A stretch of 64,000 nucleotides of DNA from Vibrio salinus. GTDB lineage: Bacteria; Pseudomonadota; Gammaproteobacteria; Enterobacterales; Vibrionaceae. Below the pieces are notes generated by a model. The model did no database searches and was not told the DNA's origin. It worked only from the letters and a program-made list of their open reading frames with translations. Shown here one piece after another: positions 56,754-64,000 of the stretch. The stretch covers positions 62,001 through 126,000 of the forward strand of contig NZ_JAJSDZ010000009.1 of NCBI RefSeq assembly GCF_021272385.1, written 5' to 3'. Positions within the stretch are counted from its first letter, which is position 1; the number at the start of each line of letters is the position of its first letter. The position numbers and the translations under genes are program-made.

Positions 56754-57776
56754 TTATTCAAGATGCAGATCCAATGGTATTTTGCTACTTCTTCCTCCGA
56801 CTTCTCTGGTTAGCTGGGGAACCAGATAACCGGATACTTCAGCAATGAGCCCAGCCATTAATTTTTTAGCCTTCTCGTCAGAGACATAGTAGTGTGCGGC
56901 TCCCTGGACTCTATCCAGAACATTCAGGTAATAGGGCATAATTCCGCTGGAAAATAGTGCTTCACTTAACGTAACCAGTGCATCTACTGAATCATTGACA
57001 CCTTTAAGTAGTACCGACTGATTTAATAACGTGACATTGGCGTCACGTAGCTGATGAAATGCCTGACGGAGTTCATGATTGATTTCATTGGCGTGATTTA
57101 TGTGTGAAACCAAAACGATGTTTAACGGTGTGCGGGTTAACAGGTCAACGAACGACGCCGTTATCCGGGAAGGAATCACTACGGGTAGTCGGGAATGAAT
57201 TCTCAGTGTTTTTACATGTGCGATGGATTCAAGTTGCTCCATAAACCAGGATAATTCGTGGTCTTTTGCCATCAGAGGATCACCGCCGGACAGAATGACC
57301 TCGTTCACTTCCGGGTGCCGGGCGATGTAACTGAGGTTCTCTGTCCAAACGGACTTCCCCCCTTTATTGCTTTGATATGGAAAGTGACGCCGGAAGCAAT
57401 AACGACAGTTGATTGCGCAACCACTTTTAAAAATGAGTAATACCCGGTTTTTATATTTGTGCAAAAGCCCCGGTTGTTCTGTGTCGTGCTCATCCAGTGG
57501 ATCATTGGAATAGCCTTTATGGACATCAAACTCATCTGCCAGTGGCAGAACTTGCCTGAGCAAAGGATCATTGGGGTTTCCTTTTTCCATTCTTTCTATA
57601 AAGCTGACAGGTACTCTTTGTGGAAAAAGTTTTTTTGCTTCAAACCCCTGACTCCATGGTGATGGATCAATATTGAGGTATTTGAGTAGAATTTGCGGAT
57701 CTGAGATCGCATTCGTCAACTGTTTGAGCCAGTTTTGCTCAACAGAATCTAATTTTCGGGTTATTATGTCGGACAT
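56754..57776 (-). CDS. epmB: EF-P beta-lysylation enzyme EpmB (lysine 2,3-aminomutase type)
   Basis: A 340-residue radical SAM enzyme that converts (S)-alpha-lysine to (R)-beta-lysine for attachment to EF-P. The cluster cysteines are C120, C124 and C127 in SGCAINCRYCFRRHFPY. The SAM-binding VILSGGDPLM, the PLP-associated IHSRLPVVIPSRI and a PLP-lysine region near SDEKAKKLMAG are visible. It is divergent from efp with 32 bases between the starts, so both promoters overlap. Confidence 0.94.
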   Translation of the reverse strand: MSDIITRKLDSVEQNWLKQLTNAISDPQILLKYLNIDPSPWSQGFEAKKLFPQRVPVSFIERMEKGNPNDPLLRQVLPLADEFDVHKGYSNDPLDEHDTEQPGLLHKYKNRVLLIFKSGCAINCRYCFRRHFPYQSNKGGKSVWTENLSYIARHPEVNEVILSGGDPLMAKDHELSWFMEQLESIAHVKTLRIHSRLPVVIPSRITASFVDLLTRTPLNIVLVSHINHANEINHELRQAFHQLRDANVTLLNQSVLLKGVNDSVDALVTLSEALFSSGIMPYYLNVLDRVQGAAHYYVSDEKAKKLMAGLIAEVSGYLVPQLTREVGGRSSKIPLDLHLE

Positions 57777-57808
57777 TGAATTTAACTCGAAGAATGTAAG
57801 AGGAAAAA

Positions 57809-58375
57809 ATGGCTACTGCTAGCACGAATGAATTTAAAGGCGGTCTTAAAATTATGCTTGATAATGAGCCTTGTTCCATTCTCGAAAATGAGTATGTAAA
57901 ACCTGGCAAAGGACAAGCATTCAACCGCGTTAAAATCCGTAAACTGCTTTCTGGTAAAGTACTAGAAAAAACATTTAAATCAGGCGATACCGTTGAAGTC
58001 GCAGATGTCATGGATATCGATTTAGATTATCTTTATAACGATGGTGAATTCTACCACTTTATGAACAATGAAACATTCGAACAAATCGCTGCTGATGAAA
58101 AAGCGGTAGGTGAGAATGCTAAATGGCTGGTTGAAAACAACACCTGTATGTTGACTTTATGGAATGGTAATCCAATTTCAGTGACACCACCAAACTTTGT
58201 TGAGCTTGAAGTCGTTGAAACGGATCCTGGCCTTAAAGGAGATACTCAGGGTACCGGTGGTAAGCCAGCAACCTTGACAACTGGCGCGGTTGTTCGGGTT
58301 CCTTTATTTATCCAAATCGGTGAGGTGATCCGTGTTGATACACGTTCAGCAGAATATGTGAGCCGGGTAAAATAA
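57809..58375 (+). CDS. efp: Translation elongation factor P
   Basis: A 188-residue three-domain protein that binds between the ribosomal P and E sites and relieves stalling at consecutive prolines. The modified lysine is K34 in [12 protein letters not shown], the exact site beta-lysylated by EpmA with EpmB product in E. coli. The third domain has the signature [21 protein letters not shown]. EpmB lies next door and EpmA 3.7 kb to the right; EpmC (hydroxylase) is not in the window. Confidence 0.97.
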   Translation: MATASTNEFKGGLKIMLDNEPCSILENEYVKPGKGQAFNRVKIRKLLSGKVLEKTFKSGDTVEVADVMDIDLDYLYNDGEFYHFMNNETFEQIAADEKAVGENAKWLVENNTCMLTLWNGNPISVTPPNFVELEVVETDPGLKGDTQGTGGKPATLTTGAVVRVPLFIQIGEVIRVDTRSAEYVSRVK

Positions 58376-58426
58376 CTAACAAAACTAGTGGTATATCGCG
58401 AAATATATTTGAGCGAAAAGAATACA

Positions 58427-58462
58427 AGAAAAAGGCTGAACGTGAATGGTTCAGCCTTTTTT
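58427..58462. terminator. Bidirectional terminator between efp and frdD
   Basis: AAAAAGGCTGAAC / GTTCAGCCTTTTTT with a 7-base loop gives T tracts on both strands. Confidence 0.9.
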
Positions 58463-58498
58463 ATATTTTACTATTTATTTACTAACGTCATTGTTATG

Positions 58499-58861
58499 TT
58501 AGATCATAAATACAAACACAACGCCAAGTACAGTGATAGCAAACGCAATTGCATAACACAGGAACTTGACCAGTGAACCAGTGTGGATTTTCAGATCATG
58601 CATACCGTGGTGAAGACGGTGCATACCATGCCACATTGGCAGCGCCAGCGTCAGAATGACAAAAATGCCACCAATAAAGCTGCCGGCAAAATCCGCCACT
58701 CTGTCATAGCTGAATGCGTCCGCATCCAGAATACCCAGCGGTGCCAAAACACCAAGTACAAGGATTGTGACCGGTGAAATCATGGCAAACCAGGTACCAC
58801 CAGCACCAAACAGACCCCACCATACCGGCTCGTCGGAACGTTTTGGATGTTGATTAATCAC
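58499..58861 (-). CDS. frdD: Fumarate reductase membrane anchor subunit D
   Basis: A 120-residue protein with three membrane helices, together with FrdC forming the quinol-binding anchor. It starts [22 protein letters not shown], matching E. coli FrdD (119), and has [17 protein letters not shown] and [13 protein letters not shown]. It is the last gene of frdABCD and ends near the shared terminator. Confidence 0.95.
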   Translation of the reverse strand: MINQHPKRSDEPVWWGLFGAGGTWFAMISPVTILVLGVLAPLGILDADAFSYDRVADFAGSFIGGIFVILTLALPMWHGMHRLHHGMHDLKIHTGSLVKFLCYAIAFAITVLGVVFVFMI

Positions 58862-58871
58862 AGTCTTCTCC

Positions 58872-59255
58872 TTATACCAATAGCAATACGATGATTGAAA
58901 TCACGACAACCGCTGCCCACTGACCGCCAACAATCAGTTTTGTATCAATCTCTTTGCCGTTCAGTTTGATTGGCATGACTTTCGGCAGCATGCCGAAAAA
59001 TGTATGCGCGTGGTAAAGTGACCCCAGCAGCGCAAGAATATCGATAATGATGACAACCGGGTTAGACATAAATGATAACCAGCTTGCCCAGGCTTCCGGG
59101 CCCTGTACCAATGCACCCAAACCAAACGTCAGGAATACCGTAAACAGGAGCAGGGGTAATACCGTTCCTTCACGTAACATGTAAAAACGGTAGAACGGAT
59201 TGTTGTTCCACCAGGTCCGTTTCATTTCTCTTACATAAGGCTTACGATTACTCAT
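58872..59255 (-). CDS. frdC: Fumarate reductase membrane anchor subunit C
   Basis: A 127-residue protein with three membrane helices. It begins [31 protein letters not shown], the conserved cytoplasmic start of FrdC, and has the quinone-site Glu in that region. The third helix ends the chain. It overlaps or abuts its neighbours within a few bases, consistent with one operon. Confidence 0.95.
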   Translation of the reverse strand: MSNRKPYVREMKRTWWNNNPFYRFYMLREGTVLPLLLFTVFLTFGLGALVQGPEAWASWLSFMSNPVVIIIDILALLGSLYHAHTFFGMLPKVMPIKLNGKEIDTKLIVGGQWAAVVVISIIVLLLV

Positions 59256-59259
59256 CTTC

Positions 59260-60000
59260 TTATGACTCCTGTGGTTTTAGCATGGCAATCACAAAGTCTT
59301 TTGATGACTCAAGTTTGCCCTGGTTAACTGCTGCTGCAGGGTCAACGTGTTTCGGACACACTTCAGAGCAGTAACCGACAAACGTACAGCCCCAGACACC
59401 GTTTTCACCGTTGATTATATCCATACGCTCAGCCTTACCGTTATCACGGGTATCCAGATTGTAACGGTGCGCCAGCGTCAGCGCCGCAGGACCGATAAAG
59501 TCAGGATTCAGACCAAACTGAGGACAGGCTGCATAGCAAAGACCACAGTTGATACACGCCGCAAACTGTTTGTAACGGGCCATCTCTTCCGGTGTCTGCA
59601 GGTTAGTGCCGTCTTCCGGTTTGCGGTCGTTACCAAGAATGTAAGGTTTAATGGCTTCCAGACGCTCGATAAACGGAGTCATGTCCACAATTAAGTCTTT
59701 CTCAATCGGGAAATTCGCCAGCGGCTCAATCTTGACACCATTCGGATAATCACGCAGAAACGTTTTACACGCCAGTTTCGGTACGCCACCAATCATCATG
59801 CCGCAAGAGCCACAAATGGCCATACGACAGGACCAGCGGAATGACAGGTGTTTGTCCAGATTGTCTTTGATGTACATCAGCGCATCCAGAACCGACATGG
59901 TTTCATTGAATGGCACTTCGTACGACTGTAGATATGGTTCAGCATCCTTTTCAGGGTCATAACGCAGAATATCTACCTTTTGCATGCGTTGTGGGGTCAT
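59260..60000 (-). CDS. frdB: Fumarate reductase iron-sulfur subunit FrdB
   Basis: A 246-residue electron-transfer subunit. The [2Fe-2S] cluster cysteines are in [16 protein letters not shown] and KLACKTFL (about residues 57-80). The [4Fe-4S] and [3Fe-4S] cysteines are in [15 protein letters not shown] and [17 protein letters not shown]. Its start codon overlaps the frdA stop by one base, so the two are translationally coupled. Confidence 0.96.
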   Translation of the reverse strand: MTPQRMQKVDILRYDPEKDAEPYLQSYEVPFNETMSVLDALMYIKDNLDKHLSFRWSCRMAICGSCGMMIGGVPKLACKTFLRDYPNGVKIEPLANFPIEKDLIVDMTPFIERLEAIKPYILGNDRKPEDGTNLQTPEEMARYKQFAACINCGLCYAACPQFGLNPDFIGPAALTLAHRYNLDTRDNGKAERMDIINGENGVWGCTFVGYCSEVCPKHVDPAAAVNQGKLESSKDFVIAMLKPQES

Positions 60001-61811
60001 TATGCCTTCTCCTCTGCGCTTTTTGCTGCCGCCGCTTCTTCCGCTGCTGCTTTTTCAGCTGCATCACCATACAGACGCGCTTTCGGTTGCGATTTGGTAA
60101 TCGTTACCGGACTGTAGTCAATCTTCGGTGCGCCCTCTGGGTTGTAAAAGGCCAGCGAGTGTTTCAGATAATTAACGTCATCCCGTTCCTGACAACCTTC
60201 GTCTAAACGTTGGTGTGCGCCACGGGATTCGTGACGGTTAATCGCAGAGTGAACCATTGCTTCCGCAACATCTAAGCCATAACCCACTTCGATTGCATAA
60301 AGAAGGTCAGTGTTAAATACATTGCCTTTGTCTTTGATGCTGATTTTTTTGTAACGTTCTTTCAGCTCAGCCAGTTTGTCGATGGTCTGCTGCATCAGGT
60401 CTTCCTGACGGTAAATACCACAACCGGCTTCCATGCTCTGCCCCATCTCGGTACGGATGGTTGCCCAGTTCTCGTCACCTTCCTGAGTGCGGAGCGCCTC
60501 AATACGGGCTTCCACTTCTTTTACCTGTGCCGCGATTTTCTTATCATCCCAGCCGGCAAACTTGTCCACGTGTTTCACCGCGCTTTCGCCCGCAACCCGG
60601 CCAAGTACCACGAATTCCGCCAGTGAGTTAGAGCCCAGACGGTTAGCGCCGTGCAATCCGGAAGACGCACATTCACCCACCGCAAACAACCCTTTAATAC
60701 GGGTTTCACACGCCGGGTCAACTTCAATACCACCCATGGTGTAGTGAACCGTCGGACGAATTGGAATCGGCTCTTTCGCCGGGTCTACGTTAACGTACGC
60801 TTTGGCCAGCTCACAGATAAACGGCAGACGTTCTTCCAGGTATTCTTCACCCAGATGACGAAGGTCCAGATGCACCACATCACCCAGTGGGTGCTGAATG
60901 GTGTTGCCTTTCTGTTGCTCATGCCAGAAAGCCTGCGACACTTTGTCTCGCGGACCTAATTCCATGTATTTGTTCTTCGGCTGACCCACCGGTGTTTCCG
61001 GTCCCAGACCGTAGTCCTGCAGATAACGGTAACCGTTTTTGTTCAGCATGATACCGCCTTCACCACGACAACCTTCGGTCATCAGAATACCGGTACCCGG
61101 CAGACCTGTCGGGTGATACTGAACAAATTCCATATCACGCAGTGGTACGCCGTGACGGTAAGCCATCGCCATACCATCGCCCGTAACAATACCGCCGTTG
61201 GTGTTGCAGTGATACACACGACCCGCACCACCGGTTGCCAGTATGACGGATTTGGCTTTGATGATGACCATCTCGCCTTCTGACATGTGAATAGCAAGCA
61301 GACCCTGAATTTCATCGCCGTCAACCAGCAGGTCAACCACAAAATATTCATCAAAACGTTTAATTTGTGGGTACTTCATTGAAGTCTGGAACAAAGTATG
61401 AAGCATGTGGAAGCCGGTTTTATCCGCTGCAAACCAGGTGCGTTCAATTTTCATTCCGCCAAAACGACGTACGTTCACTTCGCCGTTTTCTTTACGGCTC
61501 CATGGACAACCCCATTGTTCCATTTGGGTCATCTCGCGGGTTGCGTTTTCAACAAAATATTCCACAACATTTTGTTCACACAACCAGTCGCCACCGCCAA
61601 CCGTATCATTGAAGTGGTTATCCAGTGAATCTTCTTCTTTGATGACAGCCGCTGAGCCGCCTTCCGCTGCAACGGTATGCGAACGCATTGGGTAAACTTT
61701 AGAAATCAGAGCGACTTCCAGGTTTGGATTTGCTTCGGCTGCTGCAATCGCTGAGCGAAGACCGCCGCCACCGGCACCAATGACCGCGATATCTGTGGTA
61801 AAAGTTTGCAC
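60000..61811 (-). CDS. frdA: Fumarate reductase flavoprotein subunit FrdA
   Basis: A 603-residue catalytic subunit (E. coli 602) reducing fumarate to succinate in anaerobic respiration with menaquinol. It has the FAD-binding [20 protein letters not shown], the covalent-flavin histidine region [34 protein letters not shown], the active-site segment [20 protein letters not shown] and [13 protein letters not shown]. The start is GTG 61811, six bases after GGAGG; a longer frame to 61862 is not supported. The C terminus is Ala/Glu-rich. It heads frdABCD, divergent from epmA. Confidence 0.96.
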   Translation of the reverse strand: MQTFTTDIAVIGAGGGGLRSAIAAAEANPNLEVALISKVYPMRSHTVAAEGGSAAVIKEEDSLDNHFNDTVGGGDWLCEQNVVEYFVENATREMTQMEQWGCPWSRKENGEVNVRRFGGMKIERTWFAADKTGFHMLHTLFQTSMKYPQIKRFDEYFVVDLLVDGDEIQGLLAIHMSEGEMVIIKAKSVILATGGAGRVYHCNTNGGIVTGDGMAMAYRHGVPLRDMEFVQYHPTGLPGTGILMTEGCRGEGGIMLNKNGYRYLQDYGLGPETPVGQPKNKYMELGPRDKVSQAFWHEQQKGNTIQHPLGDVVHLDLRHLGEEYLEERLPFICELAKAYVNVDPAKEPIPIRPTVHYTMGGIEVDPACETRIKGLFAVGECASSGLHGANRLGSNSLAEFVVLGRVAGESAVKHVDKFAGWDDKKIAAQVKEVEARIEALRTQEGDENWATIRTEMGQSMEAGCGIYRQEDLMQQTIDKLAELKERYKKISIKDKGNVFNTDLLYAIEVGYGLDVAEAMVHSAINRHESRGAHQRLDEGCQERDDVNYLKHSLAFYNPEGAPKIDYSPVTITKSQPKARLYGDAAEKAAAEEAAAAKSAEEKA

Positions 61812-61938
61812 AGTTATCCTCCAGTGAGAGAAAATTTGCGGGGGAATCCCGCTTGTTATCATAAAAAGCGTAAAGCTTTGGAATCTAAACTATAGTCTAC
61901 GGTAGCCATGTTTCGAAAAAATTGACACTGTTAGGTTT

Positions 61939-61952
61939 TTGATCGAGAAAAA
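61939..61952 (-). promoter_or_regulatory. Candidate FNR site upstream of frdA
   Basis: Read on the minus strand, TTTTTCTCGATCAA has one perfect FNR half site (ATCAA) and a weak partner. A -10-like TATAGT lies at 61889-61894, placing the site about 63 bases upstream of the expected start, a position used by class I activators. FNR control of frd is established in E. coli; the site itself is weak. Confidence 0.3.
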
Positions 61953-62054
61953 ATTTTATTTCTGTGATTATTGTTTTATGTGAGATCTGCATCACGCTTT
62001 TTTTTCTCAAATAAGCGAGGTAGACTCCTATTTTTTGTTATCAGTGAAAAAGTT

Positions 62055-63029
62055 ATGACCAAATCAGACTGGCAGCCATCTGCAACGATTGAGTTTTTAC
62101 AGAACAGAGCATTCATCATCAAAAAAGTACGTCATTTTTTCGAAGAAAGAAGTGTATTAGAAGTGGATACGCCCGTGTTAAGTCATGCCACTGTTACTGA
62201 TATCCATTTGCAAACATTTAAAACCGACTTTGTTGGTCCTGGTTATGCCGAAGGTAAAACAGTCTATTTAATGACCAGTCCGGAGTTTCATATGAAACGA
62301 TTATTGGCGGCAGGCAGTGGCTCAATCTATCAAATTGGTAAGTCATATAGAAATGAGGAGTGTGGACGGCATCACAATCCCGAATTTACTATGCTGGAGT
62401 GGTACCGGGTTGGGTTCGATCACCATGATTTAATGGATGAAATGCATGAGTTTCTTCAAACGATACTGGGCGTCTCCGAGACCCGGAGAATGACCTATCA
62501 AGAAGTATTTATTGAGTGTCTGGGGGTTTGTCCTCTGGAATCTTCTCTTGATGAATTAAAACAAGTCGCCAGTCAGCTGAAATTAAGCGATATCGCTGAA
62601 CCGGAAACAAACCGGGATACGTTGCTACAACTGTTGTTTTCTGTCGGTATTGAAAATCAGATTGGTCAGAAATATCCTGTCTTCATTTATAATTTTCCCG
62701 CAACTCAGGCGGCACTGGCGAAAATTAACCCCGATGATGACCGGGTGGCCGAAAGGTTTGAAGTCTATTTCCAGGGTATCGAACTGGCCAATGGATTCCA
62801 TGAACTTGAGAATGCCCGGGAACAACGGATCAGATTCGAAGAGGATAATAATGCCCGTCGGAATATGGGGCTGGAGGCTCAGCCTATTGATGAGCACCTA
62901 ATTGATGCTTTATCGGCTGGTTTTCCTAAGTGTTCCGGGGTCGCTTTAGGCATTGATCGTTTAATTATGTTAGCGTTAGGGGCTGAGAATATCAGGGATG
63001 TTATTGCGTTTGATTTTCCAAGAGCGTAA
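62055..63029 (+). CDS. epmA: EF-P lysine ligase EpmA (GenX/PoxA)
   Basis: A 324-residue class II lysyl-tRNA synthetase-like enzyme (E. coli 325) that attaches beta-lysine to K34 of EF-P. Class II motifs are intact: [22 protein letters not shown] (motif 1), [46 protein letters not shown] (motif 2 region, given here as key blocks SYRNEE and EFTMLEWYR) and [15 protein letters not shown] (motif 3). It lacks the tRNA anticodon-binding domain, as expected. The ATG at 62055 gives the family start; the upstream frame does not. It completes the EF-P pathway with efp and epmB. Confidence 0.95.
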   Translation: MTKSDWQPSATIEFLQNRAFIIKKVRHFFEERSVLEVDTPVLSHATVTDIHLQTFKTDFVGPGYAEGKTVYLMTSPEFHMKRLLAAGSGSIYQIGKSYRNEECGRHHNPEFTMLEWYRVGFDHHDLMDEMHEFLQTILGVSETRRMTYQEVFIECLGVCPLESSLDELKQVASQLKLSDIAEPETNRDTLLQLLFSVGIENQIGQKYPVFIYNFPATQAALAKINPDDDRVAERFEVYFQGIELANGFHELENAREQRIRFEEDNNARRNMGLEAQPIDEHLIDALSAGFPKCSGVALGIDRLIMLALGAENIRDVIAFDFPRA

Positions 63030-63146
63030 TCATAATTTTTCCGGGGAGGGACGTTTTTCTTGATGAGTAGCACTCGCGTCATTGAACTAACCCCGTTATA
63101 CTCCTTTTTTATTTGAACAACTAACTACTAATACAGAGCTTGATAT

Positions 63147-63581
63147 ATGCAAGAGTACATTCAGTTTTTTCAGCAGAACCTGCTGTTATCGATCGCATGG
63201 GTGGCCATTGTCGTTGCGATTGTTTTTAATTTTGTGAAATCGGCCTCAGCCAAATATAAATTCATTTCTGTCAATGAACTCACACATTCTGTGAACAAAG
63301 AGAATGCAGTAGTGGTGGACATCCGTACCAGAGATGAATTTAAACAGGGACATATCACCAATTCGGTCAATGTACTTCCATCTGATATCAAATCCGGTAA
63401 CTGGGGAACGCTTGAAAAACACAAAACAGACCCAATTATTCTGGTATGTAAAAATGGACAGACTGCTCAAGAGAATGCAGTGGTTCTGATAAAAGCCGGT
63501 TTTGAAAAAGTAACCGTGTTAAAAAATGGCCTGGTTGCATGGAACGAAGGTAATCTTCCTCTTGTGCGTGGTAAGAAATAA
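63147..63581 (+). CDS. yibN: YibN-type membrane-anchored rhodanese-like protein
   Basis: A 144-residue protein with an N-terminal membrane helix (about residues 12-30) and a cytoplasmic rhodanese domain (about 40-140). The domain has VVVDIRTRDEFKQGHITNSVNV and the active-site loop with cysteine in ILVCKNGQTAQ, which could act in sulfur transfer. It matches E. coli YibN (143). In E. coli grxC lies between yibN and secB; here secB follows directly after 43 bases. Confidence 0.9.
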   Translation: MQEYIQFFQQNLLLSIAWVAIVVAIVFNFVKSASAKYKFISVNELTHSVNKENAVVVDIRTRDEFKQGHITNSVNVLPSDIKSGNWGTLEKHKTDPIILVCKNGQTAQENAVVLIKAGFEKVTVLKNGLVAWNEGNLPLVRGKK

Positions 63582-63624
63582 TTTATTTTTCATATTTTGA
63601 CGATTTTAAGTAAAGGAATTCCTC

Positions 63625-64000
63625 ATGTCTGAAGCAGAACAACAAGCCCCTGAACAAAACTTTACCATTCAAAGAATTTACCTGAAAGACCTGTCTTTTG
63701 AAGCGCCTAATTCCCCGGTTATGTTCCAAAAAGATTGGGATCCGAATGTGAATCTTGATCTGGATACTCAGAGTAAGGAATTGGGTGAAGGTGTTTACGA
63801 AGTGGTGCTTCGTTTAACGGTAACGGTTAAAAATGAAGACGAAACGGCCTTCCTTTGTGAAATTCAACAGGGCGGTATTTTTACGGCTGAGAAAATGGAA
63901 GCTGGTCAGCTTGCTCATTGCCTGGGCGCTTTCTGTCCAAATATTCTATTCCCTTATGCCCGTGAAACGATTTCAAGTTTAGTTGTTAAAGGTACATTCC
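63625..64000 (+). CDS. secB: Protein-export chaperone SecB (3' end outside window)
   Basis: 125 codons of a tetrameric cytosolic chaperone that keeps preproteins unfolded and hands them to SecA. The start ATG 63625 follows AAAGGA. The sequence [20 protein letters not shown], then [26 protein letters not shown] and [16 protein letters not shown], matches SecB throughout. The window ends about 30 residues before the usual C terminus (E. coli 155), including the SecA-binding tail. Confidence 0.95.
   Translation, partial: MSEAEQQAPEQNFTIQRIYLKDLSFEAPNSPVMFQKDWDPNVNLDLDTQSKELGEGVYEVVLRLTVTVKNEDETAFLCEIQQGGIFTAEKMEAGQLAHCLGAFCPNILFPYARETISSLVVKGTF

Noticed and set aside
61976..61997. CRP site in the frdA-epmA gap (ATGTGAGATCTGCATCACG)
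   Set aside because: The two half sites are separated by eight bases instead of six, so it does not fit the CRP pattern.

Overview
The window reads as a 64 kb piece of the main chromosome of a Vibrionaceae-type gammaproteobacterium, probably Vibrio or a close relative. The evidence is protein content that closely follows Escherichia coli families (OmpR/EnvZ, SpoT, CpxRAP, PfkA, MetJBLF, HslUV, GroESL, FrdABCD, EF-P/EpmAB) and a gene order recalled as typical of Vibrio: gmk-rpoZ-spoT-trmH-recG, cpxA-cpxR/cpxP-fieF-pfkA, zapB, metF-metL-metB/metJ, malic enzyme, rpmE/priA-cytR-ftsN-hslVU-menA-rraA, tpiA, groESL, efp, frd. Species cannot be assigned without a database search.

Layout. 1-1.8 kb: low-GC accessory DNA with three unrecognised minus-strand genes (two membrane proteins and a small acidic protein). 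It ends abruptly inside greB, of which only the first 47 codons remain. 2.1-7.5 kb: a TetR regulator with two palindromic operators facing an HPP membrane protein, then an aromatic amino acid block (AroP/PheP-type permease, Lrp-type regulator, YitT-type membrane protein broken by a T9 tract, TyrB). 7.7-10.3 kb: ompR-envZ and a UspA protein. 10.3-12 kb: a small accessory patch with a DUF3800 gene between two imperfect direct repeats, next to tRNA-Leu(CAG). 12-18.4 kb: the stringent-response operon gmk-rpoZ-spoT-trmH-recG. 18.5-24.3 kb: queuosine-precursor transporter with a candidate preQ1 riboswitch, DsbD, a diguanylate cyclase, FxsA and TrmL. 24.4-31 kb: Cpx envelope stress system, FieF, and PfkA facing GlpX across a shared terminator, then ZapB. 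31-36.5 kb: the methionine regulon with tandem MetJ boxes. 36.7-40.9 kb: PoxB, a glutathione S-transferase, a short malic enzyme and L31. 41-51 kb: priA, cytR, ftsN, hslVU, menA, rraA, a MATE transporter and tpiA. 51-55 kb: a CHMI-type tautomerase, DUF3135, a SufR-like regulator and heat-shock groESL. 55-64 kb: ModF-like ABC protein, EpmB/EF-P/EpmA around frdABCD, a YibN rhodanese and the start of secB.

Functional links. Several genes form recognisable circuits: envelope control (OmpR/EnvZ, CpxRAP, DsbD, SecB); alarmone and translation stress (SpoT, Gmk, RpoZ, EF-P with two of its modification enzymes); central carbon switching (PfkA, GlpX, TpiA, PoxB, malic enzyme, FrdABCD with MenA-derived menaquinone); MetJ-controlled methionine synthesis; and protein quality control (GroESL, HslUV).

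Most of the window is ordinary conserved chromosome. The places most likely to hold something new are the element boundary inside greB with its repeat cluster (about 1.7-1.82 kb), the DUF3800 patch next to tRNA-Leu, the T9 frameshift in the YitT-type gene, and the SufR-like cysteine-rich regulator. No transposase, integrase, CRISPR array or complete known defence system was seen.
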